Positions 42,695-52,578 of a stretch of 64,000 nucleotides of DNA are shown here, piece after piece (position 1 is the first letter of the stretch; the number at the start of each line of letters is the position of its first letter). The position numbers and the translations under genes were made by a program. Under the pieces are notes generated by a model. It was not told where the DNA came from. It ran no database searches and was given only the letters and a program-made list of their open reading frames with translations. Source of the stretch: Aphodovivens sp036306585 (GTDB lineage: Bacteria; Actinomycetota; Coriobacteriia; Coriobacteriales; Eggerthellaceae); contig JAXJZF010000002.1 of NCBI GenBank assembly GCA_036306585.1, positions 62,001 through 126,000 on the forward strand, read 5' to 3'.

Positions 42695-43705
42695 ATGCCC
42701 GAGAAGATCGAGGAAACGACCCCGCGTGGCGGCGGGGAAGGGGATGCCGCGTTCTTGCCCGAATCGTGCACGCTATGCCCGCGTGCTTGCGGGGCGAACC
42801 GCCGGGCGGGCAAGCGCGGCTTATGCGGGGCCGACGATGCTCTGGTGGCTGCCCGCGCCGCTCTTCATTTTTGGGAAGAGCCGCCAATCAGCGGGCAGGC
42901 AGGCAGCGGCACGGTGTTCTTCTCCAACTGCCCCCTGCATTGCTGTTATTGCCAAAACGCCGTGATCGCCGCAGGGCGGGCGGGCATCCCGGTGTCCATC
43001 GATCGTCTTGCGCGCATGTGCTTGGAGTTGCAAGGCCAGGGGGCGCTCAACATCAACTTCGTCACGCCCACGCACTATGCTCCCCAGGCGCGCGAAGCCG
43101 TGCGCCGCGCGCGGCGGCAGGGGCTGCGCCTCCCCATCGTGTGGAACACGTCCGGCTACGAAACGGTGCAGGCCGTGCGCGATAACGCCGGCATCGTCGA
43201 TGTGTACCTGACGGATTTCAAATACGCCTCGTCGCGCTTGGCGAAGCGCTACTCGCATGCGCCCGATTATCCCGAGATCGCGCTTGCCGCGCTCGATGCC
43301 ATGGTCGAACAGGTGGGCGAGCCTGCGTTCGACGAGGTCGCGGGCGAGCCGCGTATGGTGCGCGGCACGGTGGTGCGCCATTTGATGCTTCCCGGCGCGT
43401 TGGACGATTCCATGCGGCTGGTCGAGCTGTTGTGGAAGCGCTACGGCGCCCGCATCCGCCTGTCGCTCATGAACCAGTACACGCCCGTGCTTTCCGATGC
43501 CGCCGCCGCGGGCGATGATCGTGCTTCGCGTGAACTGTTGCGCTGCCCCGAGTTGGCGCATCGCGTGCCCGACGAGGAATACGAACGCCTGCTGGATTTC
43601 GAGGACGATCTGGGCGTGGAGGATTATTACTGGCAGGAGGGCGGCGCCGCGAAGGAGAGCTTCATCCCTGCATTCGATCTGACCGGGGTATGCGAGGAAA
43701 ACTAG
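42695..43705 (+). CDS. PflX-like radical SAM protein
   Basis: A 336-residue radical S-adenosylmethionine enzyme related to pyruvate-formate-lyase activases (COG1313). The cluster motif is CPLHCCYCQN (about 73-82; C-x3-C-x2-C). A second Cys set sits at the N-terminus (CTLCPRACGANRRAGKRGLC, about 25-44). IVWNTSGYETV and VYLTDFKYASSRLAKRYS are typical. The family has unclear substrates; it acts on proteins or peptides in some members. It is the end of the plus-strand run and precedes tRNA-Thr. Confidence 0.88.
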   Translation: MPEKIEETTPRGGGEGDAAFLPESCTLCPRACGANRRAGKRGLCGADDALVAARAALHFWEEPPISGQAGSGTVFFSNCPLHCCYCQNAVIAAGRAGIPVSIDRLARMCLELQGQGALNINFVTPTHYAPQAREAVRRARRQGLRLPIVWNTSGYETVQAVRDNAGIVDVYLTDFKYASSRLAKRYSHAPDYPEIALAALDAMVEQVGEPAFDEVAGEPRMVRGTVVRHLMLPGALDDSMRLVELLWKRYGARIRLSLMNQYTPVLSDAAAAGDDRASRELLRCPELAHRVPDEEYERLLDFEDDLGVEDYYWQEGGAAKESFIPAFDLTGVCEEN

Positions 43706-44106
43706 GGTCTCCTGTATTGCGGGGAAACGTCCGGGCGATTTATTCAAAAGGGGCTCGATGCCGGGGAAATGGAGCCAGTGACAGGAATCGAACCTGCAAC
43801 CCACTGATTACAAATCAGTTGCGCTACCGTTGCGCCACACTGGCTTTTGTTGGTGCATACATGTGCATTGTACGTCATTGGGGGCGGATTGGGAAGCGTC
43901 CCGGGAGGTCAGCGGCATGCGTTCGTGCTGCCAGACACGGTGTTCATCGACGAGTTTGCCATCTGATCGAGGCATGATCGGGCTGGTGAAGTACAATAAG
44001 AAATGTTGTGCAACAATTGCTTAGTGGCGCGGCATTTGATATAGAGGAGGCTCTATCGCCTCGGAATCCCGCCGCGCTGTCGGGACTCGAAGCGAAAGAG
44101 GAGCGC
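43706..44106. other. Intergenic region with tRNA-Thr and the EAL-gene promoter
   Basis: About 400 bases holding the tRNA gene on the minus strand. Between the tRNA and the EAL gene a -10-like TACAAT lies at 43993-43998, and TTGTGCAACAA (44004-44014) is a short palindrome just downstream. A GTG at 44008 opens the same frame as the EAL gene but has no ribosome site. Confidence 0.4.
43770..43844 (-). tRNA. tRNA-Thr (anticodon TGT)
   Basis: Reads on the minus strand. Acceptor stem GCCAGTG/CACTGGC, D arm GCGC...GCGC, anticodon stem ACTGA/TCAGT with loop TTTGTAA (anticodon TGT at 43810-43812), T arm GCAGG-TTCGATT-CCTGT. Discriminator U and an encoded CCA end (43770-43772). All arms fold. Confidence 0.95.
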
Positions 44107-46017
44107 ATGGGGCCGAATTTCGACCTGCATATCGCGTCTGCGGCAATTCTCGCCGTGTTGTTCCTGTTCGCCGTGTTCGGGTACCGCTTGCGCCATAGCA
44201 AGCGCTTCGGCATCACCATCGCGCTGTTCTCTCTTGTCAGCGCTGCTGTCATCCTCGGCATCATCCGTGCTTCCGTCGTGGCAGCGACAGGGCTTGACCA
44301 GCAGACCGTGCCTCTGCGCATGGCTGCCGTGGTCATCCAATGCGTCGCTTCGTTTTTGCTGTTCATCTATACTTTGCTGCTGTGCCGAGGCGATCAGGCA
44401 TTCCGCCTCGAGCGCGTACTTATCGGCTGCATTCCGCTCGTGGTTTCGGTAGGCGCGTCCATCGCGCTGTTCTTTGTCGATCCGTCCGTCTATTCTTCGC
44501 GTAGTCAAACCTGCTGCGACAAACCGTTGTATTTGACGGTTCATCTGTGCATGGCCTTCTACCCGGTGGTGTGCGTCGCGTTTGCCGTGCTGTATCGCAA
44601 GGCGCTCGATCGGCTGGCCATCGTCGCCGTCTCGTTTGCATCCGCGGCGGTGCTGGTGGGCATAGCCGTGGAGCTTGCGCTTGGCGGGCTCCATCCTATC
44701 ACGTTTGGCATGACCATCGCCGTGCTGGCATTGTTCGTCATGGTCGACAACCCTTTGGAGAACGTCGACTCGCTCACCTTCGCCTACGATGCCGCGGCGT
44801 TCAAGCATTACGTGAGCGATCTGATGGAGCGTCGCCGCCGTTTTTCGGTGGTCATCGTGACGCTTCAGCATCTGGCTATGCTGAACGCGCTCGTGGGCGC
44901 GGCGGTGGCTGATCGCGCCATCCGTCAGGTGGCGCAGCAGTCCATGCGCATCGGGCGCACCCGCCGTGTGTATCGCGTGCGCGACAGCACCTTCGCTTTC
45001 ACCGTCTTCTCACGTCGTGAGTGCCAGCGCGTCGTCAATGAATTGTCCGAGTACTTCTCGCATCCGCAGACGCTCGGGTTCTCGTCGGTGGATCTGGATG
45101 TCGCCGTCACGTTCGCGGCGGATCTGGACGCCTTCAACTCGGCCGAACAGGTTGTCCAATATGCCGATTTTCTCACCGACCGGTTGCAACCGGGGGTGAC
45201 GATTCCCAGCGACCAGCATGCGTTGGTGCAGGAGTTTAGCCGTTGGCGCGAGATCAGGCGGTATCTGGTGCATGCTGTCGAGAACAACTTGGTGAGTACG
45301 TACGTTCAGCCGCTTTTCATGCTTTCCCGGAACCGTTTTTCCAGTTTCGAGGTGCTCAGTCGATTGGTGCATCCCGCTCTTGGGCGTATCCCTGCCGACG
45401 AATTCATCGAGGCAGCTGAGAGCGAAGGGCTCATTGCCGCCCTTGGGCGTTCGCAGCTTGAATCGGTGTGCCGGTTCGCTTCCGAGCATGCTCGGGAATT
45501 GCGTCAGCGGGGGATCGATTCCGTCAAGGTTAACCTGTCGCCCATCGAGCTGATGGAGGTGGGGTTCGCCGACAACGCGCTGGCCACCATGCGAGCGTGG
45601 GGCGTCGAGCCCTCGCTGTTCCAGTTCGAGATCACCGAAACCACGGCGACCCGTTATGGTGAGGAGGTTTCCAATACCATCCAGGTACTGCGCGATGCAG
45701 GAGCGCGTATCTGCATGGACGACTTCGGATCTGGCTTCGCGAACCTCGATTCGCTTCTGACGCTGCCGTTCACGGTGGTGAAGCTGGACAAGACGTTGCT
45801 CGACAACGCAACCGAGGACCATGCCGCCGAGGTGCTGTACTGCTCTGTTGTCCAGATGATGAAAGCCCAGGGGGTCGAGACCGTTGCCGAGGGCGTCGAG
45901 ACCGCCGAGCAGGACGAATTCGTGCGCAAACTCGGCATAGATGAAGCCCAGGGCTATTTCTATGCCAGGCCGATGCCTATCGAGGAGCTTTTAGGTACAA
46001 TCCAGCCTATTGAATGA
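44107..46017 (+). CDS. Membrane-bound EAL-domain cyclic-di-GMP phosphodiesterase with degenerate GGDEF
   Basis: A 636-residue signalling protein. Residues about 8-215 contain six to seven membrane segments; about 225-385 resemble a GGDEF domain that has lost its signature loop (RVRDSTFAFTVF takes its place); about 390-630 form an EAL domain. Metal and catalytic motifs are kept: FEVLSRL (EVL for EAL), VNLSP, FEITET, MDDFGSGFANLDSL, VKLDKTLL, VAEGVET. It probably hydrolyses cyclic-di-GMP under control of a membrane signal. The start at 44107 has AGAGGAGCG upstream. The next gene begins 41 bases downstream. Confidence 0.85.
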   Translation: MGPNFDLHIASAAILAVLFLFAVFGYRLRHSKRFGITIALFSLVSAAVILGIIRASVVAATGLDQQTVPLRMAAVVIQCVASFLLFIYTLLLCRGDQAFRLERVLIGCIPLVVSVGASIALFFVDPSVYSSRSQTCCDKPLYLTVHLCMAFYPVVCVAFAVLYRKALDRLAIVAVSFASAAVLVGIAVELALGGLHPITFGMTIAVLALFVMVDNPLENVDSLTFAYDAAAFKHYVSDLMERRRRFSVVIVTLQHLAMLNALVGAAVADRAIRQVAQQSMRIGRTRRVYRVRDSTFAFTVFSRRECQRVVNELSEYFSHPQTLGFSSVDLDVAVTFAADLDAFNSAEQVVQYADFLTDRLQPGVTIPSDQHALVQEFSRWREIRRYLVHAVENNLVSTYVQPLFMLSRNRFSSFEVLSRLVHPALGRIPADEFIEAAESEGLIAALGRSQLESVCRFASEHARELRQRGIDSVKVNLSPIELMEVGFADNALATMRAWGVEPSLFQFEITETTATRYGEEVSNTIQVLRDAGARICMDDFGSGFANLDSLLTLPFTVVKLDKTLLDNATEDHAAEVLYCSVVQMMKAQGVETVAEGVETAEQDEFVRKLGIDEAQGYFYARPMPIEELLGTIQPIE

Positions 46018-46058
46018 TGATGCCGGGCATATGCGCTCGTCTTGGCGATAGGGAACGA

Positions 46059-47189
46059 ATGCAGAAGAGTCGAAAACGATCTTGCAGCTTGCGCCGCGCT
46101 TTTGCGGGGCTTTGCGCTGCGCTGCTTTTAGCGGTGGGCATGTGCGTTCCCGCCGTGCCTTCAACCGCGTTTGCCGACGAGGGTCAGGATGCCCGGTTCG
46201 GCTCCACCTGGTATCCGTGGTACGATGATTCCGACCCTTACGTCGACATAGAGTTCTACATCGCGGTCGTCAAGGAGGGCGTGGAGAGCTATCCCACCAA
46301 CGAAGATGAGGTCAAGCAGATCCTCACCGGGCAGTATTCGTCGGGCATCCGCTTCGACGATGCATTCGACGCATCCGATTTCCAAGAGTTCGGCGGCGAT
46401 CTTTTTGGCGAGGAACTCTACGATCTGACGGGCGAGCAGCTGGAGGCGCGCATTTTGGCTTCACCTTCCGAGGAGGCGATCGCGCGCGTATGCGCCCAGG
46501 CGGGGATCGATTACGACCCTGAGACCCAGACGGTGGTGTGGTACGTGGCGAAAAGCGCTCGGTCGCTGTTCGACAACGTGTGGCACATCGACGGCCTGCT
46601 GGTGTCGAAGGACATTGCGCCTGAACCTGAACCGGAGCCTGAGCCTGAACCTGAACCTGAGCCTGAACCTGAACCTGAACCTGAACCGGATACGGAACCC
46701 GATAGCCCCTCTACGGATCCTGTACCGGATCCCGACCCTGATCCCGGTCTTGAACCGGACACCGATCTTGATCCCGAGCAGGAACTTCTGCCGTTGCCGG
46801 AGCCTGAATCTCAGCCCGCAACCGTGTCTGAGTCGGTTTCCAATCCTGCTTTGGCGAATGAGGCTGCCGGCGAACCCGCCACCGCCTCCGCGCGTGCGGA
46901 AGAGCAAGACGCTCCCATCGCGGTCGACGAATCGATAGAGGATCCCGAGACCCCACTTGCTGCGGCAAGCCCGATGCAGGCAGCCACGGGACCGCTTGCC
47001 AGCCAATCGAATCCTGCGGATGGCTTCGCCCAAACGGTATCTACGGCGGTGCATGTCGTCGGCGCAGTGGGTCTTGTCGGCGTGGCGGCGGGCGTCGTGG
47101 TCGTCAACATCGGTGCCGCCCAGGCGGGCAACGCGCTTTCGTCGATCGACTCGAGCTTGCGCGACCGGGCTAGGAGGCGTCGTCGATGA
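46059..47189 (+). CDS. Secreted, C-terminally anchored protein with Pro-Glu repeat stalk
   Basis: A 376-residue envelope protein of unknown family. Signal peptide about 1-40 (ending STAFADEG). A globular N-terminal domain (about 45-185) is rich in Asp, Tyr and Trp; then a stalk of Pro-Glu and Pro-Asp repeats (about 190-250, EPEPEPEP) and an Ala/Glu/Ser region; a hydrophobic segment near 335-357 (VVGAVGLVGVAAGVVVVNIG) and a basic end RRRRR anchor it. No LPxTG motif. The stop overlaps the next gene by ATGA, and the EAL gene precedes it, so the three may work together at the envelope. Confidence 0.75.
   Translation: MQKSRKRSCSLRRAFAGLCAALLLAVGMCVPAVPSTAFADEGQDARFGSTWYPWYDDSDPYVDIEFYIAVVKEGVESYPTNEDEVKQILTGQYSSGIRFDDAFDASDFQEFGGDLFGEELYDLTGEQLEARILASPSEEAIARVCAQAGIDYDPETQTVVWYVAKSARSLFDNVWHIDGLLVSKDIAPEPEPEPEPEPEPEPEPEPEPEPDTEPDSPSTDPVPDPDPDPGLEPDTDLDPEQELLPLPEPESQPATVSESVSNPALANEAAGEPATASARAEEQDAPIAVDESIEDPETPLAAASPMQAATGPLASQSNPADGFAQTVSTAVHVVGAVGLVGVAAGVVVVNIGAAQAGNALSSIDSSLRDRARRRRR
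46620..46688 (+). repeat. CCTGAA-type hexamer tandem repeat
   Basis: About eleven copies of CCTGAA or CCTGAG (some CCGGAG or CCGGA) in frame encode Pro-Glu dipeptides of the stalk. Its length is likely to vary between strains by slippage. Confidence 0.9.
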
Positions 47190-47797
47190 GCGGTTCCTCT
47201 AAAAGGCGCATCGTCAAGCGCGCGGTCATGCTGATTCTTCTGTCGGCGGTTTCCTTGGCGGCTTGGCTTGGGCCGGCGCTTTTGGATCAGCCTTCCTTCG
47301 TCGATATCGCCCTTGTGCTGGCGTGGCTTATCATCATGATTCTTTTGCTGTTGGACTCGTATCGTCGTGAACGGAAGCGAGAGCGGTTTTTGACCACGTT
47401 CTACATCGATACGGCGCAGCAGCGTGTGTTCAGCCCCGCGTTGGGCCTTGCAACCTATCCCAACGGCGGCGTGCTGATCGACATGATGGCGGTCGCGCTG
47501 GTCAATGGAAAAGATCAGGGGATCGTGCAGCCTCCTGCCGACTTCGTCCCCGATCGCGTGGTGGAGACCACCGGGTTCGCATTCGTCAGGGACGACCGCC
47601 TCGATGCCTCGCGTCCGGTGAGCAAAGCCGATGACGTCACCATCTATCGGTGGGAGGGCGTCATCTCCGATCTGGGCCGAGGCGGCTCCAAACCGTTCCG
47701 CTCGCCCTTCGATCTAGAAGATGCGTTCGACCCCCTTGCCCCGCAACCGCGGCGGAAGGAATCCGGTTGCTCGGTGCCGGCGACCCTGATGGTCTGA
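47186..47797 (+). CDS. Membrane protein of unknown function, partner of the Pro-Glu protein
   Basis: A 203-residue protein with two N-terminal membrane segments (about 12-30 and 36-54) followed by a basic linker (SYRRERKRERF) and a cytoplasmic domain of about 130 residues (YIDTAQQRVFSPALGLATYPNGG, GFAFVRDDRL). No family recognised. It is translationally coupled to the preceding secreted protein through ATGA and is probably part of the same membrane complex. Confidence 0.7.
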   Translation: MSGSSKRRIVKRAVMLILLSAVSLAAWLGPALLDQPSFVDIALVLAWLIIMILLLLDSYRRERKRERFLTTFYIDTAQQRVFSPALGLATYPNGGVLIDMMAVALVNGKDQGIVQPPADFVPDRVVETTGFAFVRDDRLDASRPVSKADDVTIYRWEGVISDLGRGGSKPFRSPFDLEDAFDPLAPQPRRKESGCSVPATLMV

Positions 47798-47981
47798 TTC
47801 GATTCGATTGGGTGCCACCTTCGCCTGCTGCATCGCGCCTTGTTGCGGCTTCTTCATCTTGGCCAATGAGCTTTTCCCGTGCAGTCGCCCCTGCGACGAG
47901 CCGGCTCGTATTTACGTGTGATACGCTAGCTGTGGAAAAATGGGGCGTCCCGCTAGACTGCTGGGACACCCTAGGAAAGAA

Positions 47982-48010
47982 GGGGCCGGACGGGTGTTCC
48001 GTCGGGCCCC
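47982..48010 (+). promoter_or_regulatory. Strong GC hairpin in the ahcY leader
   Basis: GGGGCC and GGCCCC with inner GACGG/CCGTC arms form a long stem with a GTGTT loop, 15 bases before the ribosome site of ahcY (CGGAGG at 48024). No U-run follows, so it is not a standard terminator. The known SAH riboswitch core was not recognised. Confidence 0.45.
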
Positions 48011-48035
48011 GTTAACGGTATATACGGAGGTATTC

Positions 48036-49307
<1,272 letters not shown>

Positions 49308-49361
49308 GCTCGCCTTACGACTTGGCACCGCACCTGCGCGGGCCGCCAGATCGCCGAAGGT

Positions 49362-49396
49362 GCGGCCCTGCCTGTTCAGGCAGGGCCGCTTTGCTG
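49362..49396 (+). terminator. Intrinsic terminator of ahcY
   Basis: Perfect 13-bp arms GCGGCCCTGCCTG (49362-49374) and CAGGCAGGGCCGC (49377-49389) with a TT loop, followed by TTTGCTGTTT. Confidence 0.85.
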
Positions 49397-49569
49397 TTTG
49401 GAGCGCCTTCCATCGCGTCCCGCGTCGCTCCGATGCAAGGTGCGTGAAGGGGCTTGGAAATGTGGAGCGTATGTGCAGAACGTTTGGCGAAACGGGTGTT
49501 TTCCTCGATAAATGGCAAACATATGGGAACGAATGCGGTACGAAGCTACCAACCGGCCCTTCGTGGGCC

Positions 49570-49575
49570 TATAAT
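49570..49575 (+). promoter_or_regulatory. Consensus -10 box ahead of the glycosyltransferase gene
   Basis: TATAAT matches the sigma-A consensus exactly. The hexamer 17 bases upstream (TACCAA at 49547-49552) is a poor -35 box. The transcript would carry a long leader before the GTG at 49757. Confidence 0.5.
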
Positions 49576-49756
49576 TCCGAAGGTTTGAAATGCGACGAGA
49601 GGACGCATGGGAACCGCGGGGGGAGGCGAGCGGCTGCCTCGGTTACGAAGCGATGGCGACGGACCGACGGCATTTCCCGTATTACGCTCGATGCGGCCAT
49701 TCGGCTGGATCGAAGCGCCCTGCCCCTGGCTTCTGTAAACGGTTGAAGGAGTTAAG

Positions 49757-51073
49757 GTGCTCGATCAGTTCTTCTCTCAGATATCATTCGTGGATATCTT
49801 CAACTTCTGCGTGTTCGCGGTGTTCACCGTTTGCTACACCTACCAGCTGCTCTACGTGCTGGTGGTGCTCACCCGCAAGCCGAAGGAGCGTGCGGCCAAG
49901 AAGAACCACCGTTTCGCCGTCGTGGTTTCCGCTCGAAACGAAAGCGCGGTTATCGGCGATCTTATCCACTCCATCAAGGTGCAGAACTACCCGCAAGAGC
50001 TCATCGACGTGTTTGTGATCGCCGATAATTGCACCGATAACACCGCGCAGGTCGCTCGCGATGCCGGAGCTATCGTATACACTCGCAACAACACCGAGCG
50101 GGTGGGCAAGGGCTACGCGCTCGATTACGGCTTCTCCATCATTCGCTCCCAGTATGCGGACAAGGGCTACGAGGCCTATTTCGTGTTCGACGCGGACAAT
50201 GTTCTCGATGTCAACTACTTCCGCGAGATGAACAAGACCTTCGACGCCGGCGCGAAGGCGTCTACCAGCTATCGTAACTCCAAGAACTACGGTTCCAACT
50301 GGATTTCCGCCGGTTACGCCGTGTGGTTCCTGCGTGAGGCGAAATTCCTGAACCAGGCGCGCCTGACGCTTAATACCAGCTGCGCCATCTCGGGCACCGG
50401 CTTCTTTATCGCCGCCGACATCATCGAGAAGGCCGGTGGTTGGAAATGGCACCTGCTCACCGAGGACATCGAGTTTTCGGCTGCGAGCATTCTCCAGGGC
50501 GTGCGCATCTCTTACACACCGACGGCCATTCTCTACGATGAGCAGCCCATCACCTTCCGTGACAGCTGGAACCAGCGTTTCCGCTGGGCGAAGGGCTTTT
50601 ACCAGGTGTTCGGCAAGTATGGCTGGGGCCTGGTCAAGGGCATCTTCACCAACCCGAAAGGGCATCGTTTCGCCTGCTATGACATGCTGATGACCATCGC
50701 ACCGGGCATGCTGCTCACCATCGTGTCGGTGCTGTTTAACGCCATCATCATCGTCATGGCCGCGGCGGGTATGATGTCTACGGGCGTCATGATGGCCTCC
50801 TCGATCAGCTCCATCTGCTTCTGCCTGATGAACTACGTCATCTTCATGTTCATGTTCGGCGTGCTCACCACGTTCGTGGAATGGGACTCCATTCGCTCCA
50901 CCACGGGCAAGAAGGTTCTGTACATGTTCACGTTTCCGCTGTTCATGCTCACCTACATTCCCATTGCGCTGGTGGCGCTGGTGAAGAAATGCAGCTGGAC
51001 GCCCATCAAGCACAGCATCTCAGTGGATGTCGCCGAGTTCGCCGAGACCCCTGCGGCTGCGGAGCGCAAGTAG
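49757..51073 (+). CDS. Family 2 glycosyltransferase with membrane segments
   Basis: A 438-residue processive-type glycosyltransferase. One N-terminal helix (about 6-28) is followed by a GT-A domain with FAVVVSARNES, the nucleotide-sugar Asp motif FVFDADNVLD (about 137-146), LLTEDIEFS and the QxxRW-like NQRFRWAKGF (about 274-283). Two to three helices at about 315-415 end the protein. It is likely to polymerise a surface polysaccharide, as in NdvB/cellulose or hyaluronan synthases; the sugar is unknown. GTG start with GAAGGAG upstream. Confidence 0.88.
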   Translation: MLDQFFSQISFVDIFNFCVFAVFTVCYTYQLLYVLVVLTRKPKERAAKKNHRFAVVVSARNESAVIGDLIHSIKVQNYPQELIDVFVIADNCTDNTAQVARDAGAIVYTRNNTERVGKGYALDYGFSIIRSQYADKGYEAYFVFDADNVLDVNYFREMNKTFDAGAKASTSYRNSKNYGSNWISAGYAVWFLREAKFLNQARLTLNTSCAISGTGFFIAADIIEKAGGWKWHLLTEDIEFSAASILQGVRISYTPTAILYDEQPITFRDSWNQRFRWAKGFYQVFGKYGWGLVKGIFTNPKGHRFACYDMLMTIAPGMLLTIVSVLFNAIIIVMAAAGMMSTGVMMASSISSICFCLMNYVIFMFMFGVLTTFVEWDSIRSTTGKKVLYMFTFPLFMLTYIPIALVALVKKCSWTPIKHSISVDVAEFAETPAAAERK

Positions 51074-51129
51074 CTCGGGAGCGGCCCAGTCGGCGCATCA
51101 TGACGATGCTCGCGTAAATGGATAGGTTA

Positions 51130-51166
51130 AAGGAAGTCGGCTTTCCAGCCGGCTTCCTTGCTTTTC
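51130..51166 (+). terminator. Intrinsic terminator of the glycosyltransferase gene
   Basis: AAGGAAGTCGGCT and AGCCGGCTTCCTT pair with one mismatch, loop TTCC, followed by GCTTTT. Confidence 0.8.
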
Positions 51167-51277
51167 GGGTTTGAATTCGTTTGATGCATGGCTCAAGGCT
51201 GGTCGACAGTTCGGCTGTGCTGGGCGTCATCGGCGGAATGGGCCGTTCTTCCCTTGCTGCAACGGGGCGGTTCGCCG

Positions 51278-52018
51278 CTAATACACACGGGCGAAGGTGA
51301 GGCAATGAATGCGTTGGGCTCCGGTGACGCGCAGGGCCTCGCTTGCGGCGAACAAGGTTGCGCCGGTGGTGTACACGTCATCGACCAGCAGCAGGGCGGA
51401 CGGCACGGTGGCTCCTGGCAGCACGTGAAAACGCCCTTCCAAGTTGACGAAACGCTCCGAACGGCCCAATGCTCGCTGGTCCACGGATTTCGGGCGAGCC
51501 AGGATGCGTGCTGTGGGGAGGCCGAGGGCATCTGCCAGGCGTTGGGCGATTTCGTCCATATGGTCGAACCCACGTAGCCGCACGGCTTTTGCCGTGGCGG
51601 GAATGGCCACGATGGCTGCGCTGTCGCGCGCCCATAGGGGGTGGATGGTGTTCGCCATCATGATAGCCATCTCTCCAGCAAGACGTCGCTCCCCCTGGTC
51701 TTTGTAAGCACGCACAATCCGTGCCGCACCGCTTTCGAACAGCATGGTGCTTGCGCATGCGTCGAAAGGCGGCCGCTCCTGCCCTACCCGTGCCAGCATC
51801 ACGCGGTTGCACTCGGTACATTGTGTGCGCCCGTGTGGAGCTCCGCACACTGGGCAGGCGCGCCACCAGTCCAGGTAGGGCAGTTGCAGGCGGCAGCGGT
51901 CGCACAGCACGTCGCCCGGCATGTCGCACACGACGCAGCGCGTGGGCCACAGCGCCTCGCTGAATGCCTCGGCGGTGGCAGCCCCGTACACCAGTGCTTT
52001 GTCGATAAGCGATTTCAT
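51278..52018 (-). CDS. comF: ComF-family phosphoribosyltransferase-like protein
   Basis: A 246-residue protein. N-terminal zinc-ribbon cysteines CVVCDMPGDVLCDRC and CPVCGAPHGRTQCTEC (about 27-75) precede a type I phosphoribosyltransferase domain with the PRPP loop LLLVDDVYTTGATLFAA (about 213-229). In naturally competent bacteria ComF helps DNA uptake; homologues are also common elsewhere with unknown activity. It is a single gene. Confidence 0.87.
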   Translation of the reverse strand: MKSLIDKALVYGAATAEAFSEALWPTRCVVCDMPGDVLCDRCRLQLPYLDWWRACPVCGAPHGRTQCTECNRVMLARVGQERPPFDACASTMLFESGAARIVRAYKDQGERRLAGEMAIMMANTIHPLWARDSAAIVAIPATAKAVRLRGFDHMDEIAQRLADALGLPTARILARPKSVDQRALGRSERFVNLEGRFHVLPGATVPSALLLVDDVYTTGATLFAASEALRVTGAQRIHCLTFARVY

Positions 52019-52578
52019 GGATCGACCCTAGCGCCGCCGTATTTCACGGCCGTCCTTGTGTATGCGTCGAATCGTCGTTCGCAGCCAATCTCGATTCCAT
52101 TGCAGCCATACGCGCATTCAACGTGCAGCTCACGGGGCGCGTCATAACTAACGCGAGTGCCTGAAATCGCACGATATGGACAAGCGGCGGGGTACTTGCC
52201 GAGACGCCGGAGCTTGCGATCCAAAAGGCTCGATATGGATTCATGGTTGGACCCATGCGCGGCAGGTTCCGTGCGGGGCCTGCGGGAAGCGCGGCAATCT
52301 GCTAAACTTTTACCTGCTTCTTTCGGGTCTGTAGTTGAGGAAGCTCGCTTCCAAGTCCAAGGCAGACGCGGTCGAAAGGATCCACGTAAACCGCACGTTA
52401 GCGCGGCGAGCATGGCGCGTCCTAGAGGTAAGTCGCACCGTCCGCTTATACCTGTGCAGCATACGGCTGCGGCGGGCGAGAGGGCACGGGTTCACGCTCA
52501 ATCCCCAGTGCGCGGGTGTGGGGGCAAAGACTAGGTCAGCCGGGAGAAGCATAGGAAAACATGAACGGAGGATCTTAC
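52019..52578. other. 560-base intergenic region without an assignable gene
   Basis: No supported coding region; short frames on both strands have no ribosome sites. GGAAG-CTCG-CTTCC at 52339-52352 is a small hairpin and TAAACT (around 52302) resembles a -10 box, so a small RNA between about 52310 and 52560 is possible but not shown. tmRNA, RNase P RNA and SRP RNA core motifs were looked for by eye and not seen. Confidence 0.35.

Larger units (their letters stand above)
49308..49756. other. Intergenic region ahcY to glycosyltransferase
   Basis: About 450 bases. It begins with the ahcY terminator, then a stretch without features, then a probable promoter with TATAAT at 49570-49575 and a leader of about 175 bases. 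The leader is GC-rich with possible hairpins, but no riboswitch class was recognised. Short frames in it lack ribosome sites. Confidence 0.45.

Noticed and set aside
49583..49756. A cyclic-di-GMP or cyclic-di-AMP riboswitch before the glycosyltransferase gene
   Set aside because: A few G-rich pieces resemble parts of the ydaO and GEMM consensus, but the conserved cores are not present.
52310..52560. tmRNA, RNase P RNA or SRP RNA in the gap before the binding lipoprotein
   Set aside because: Diagnostic core sequences and end stems of these RNAs were not seen.
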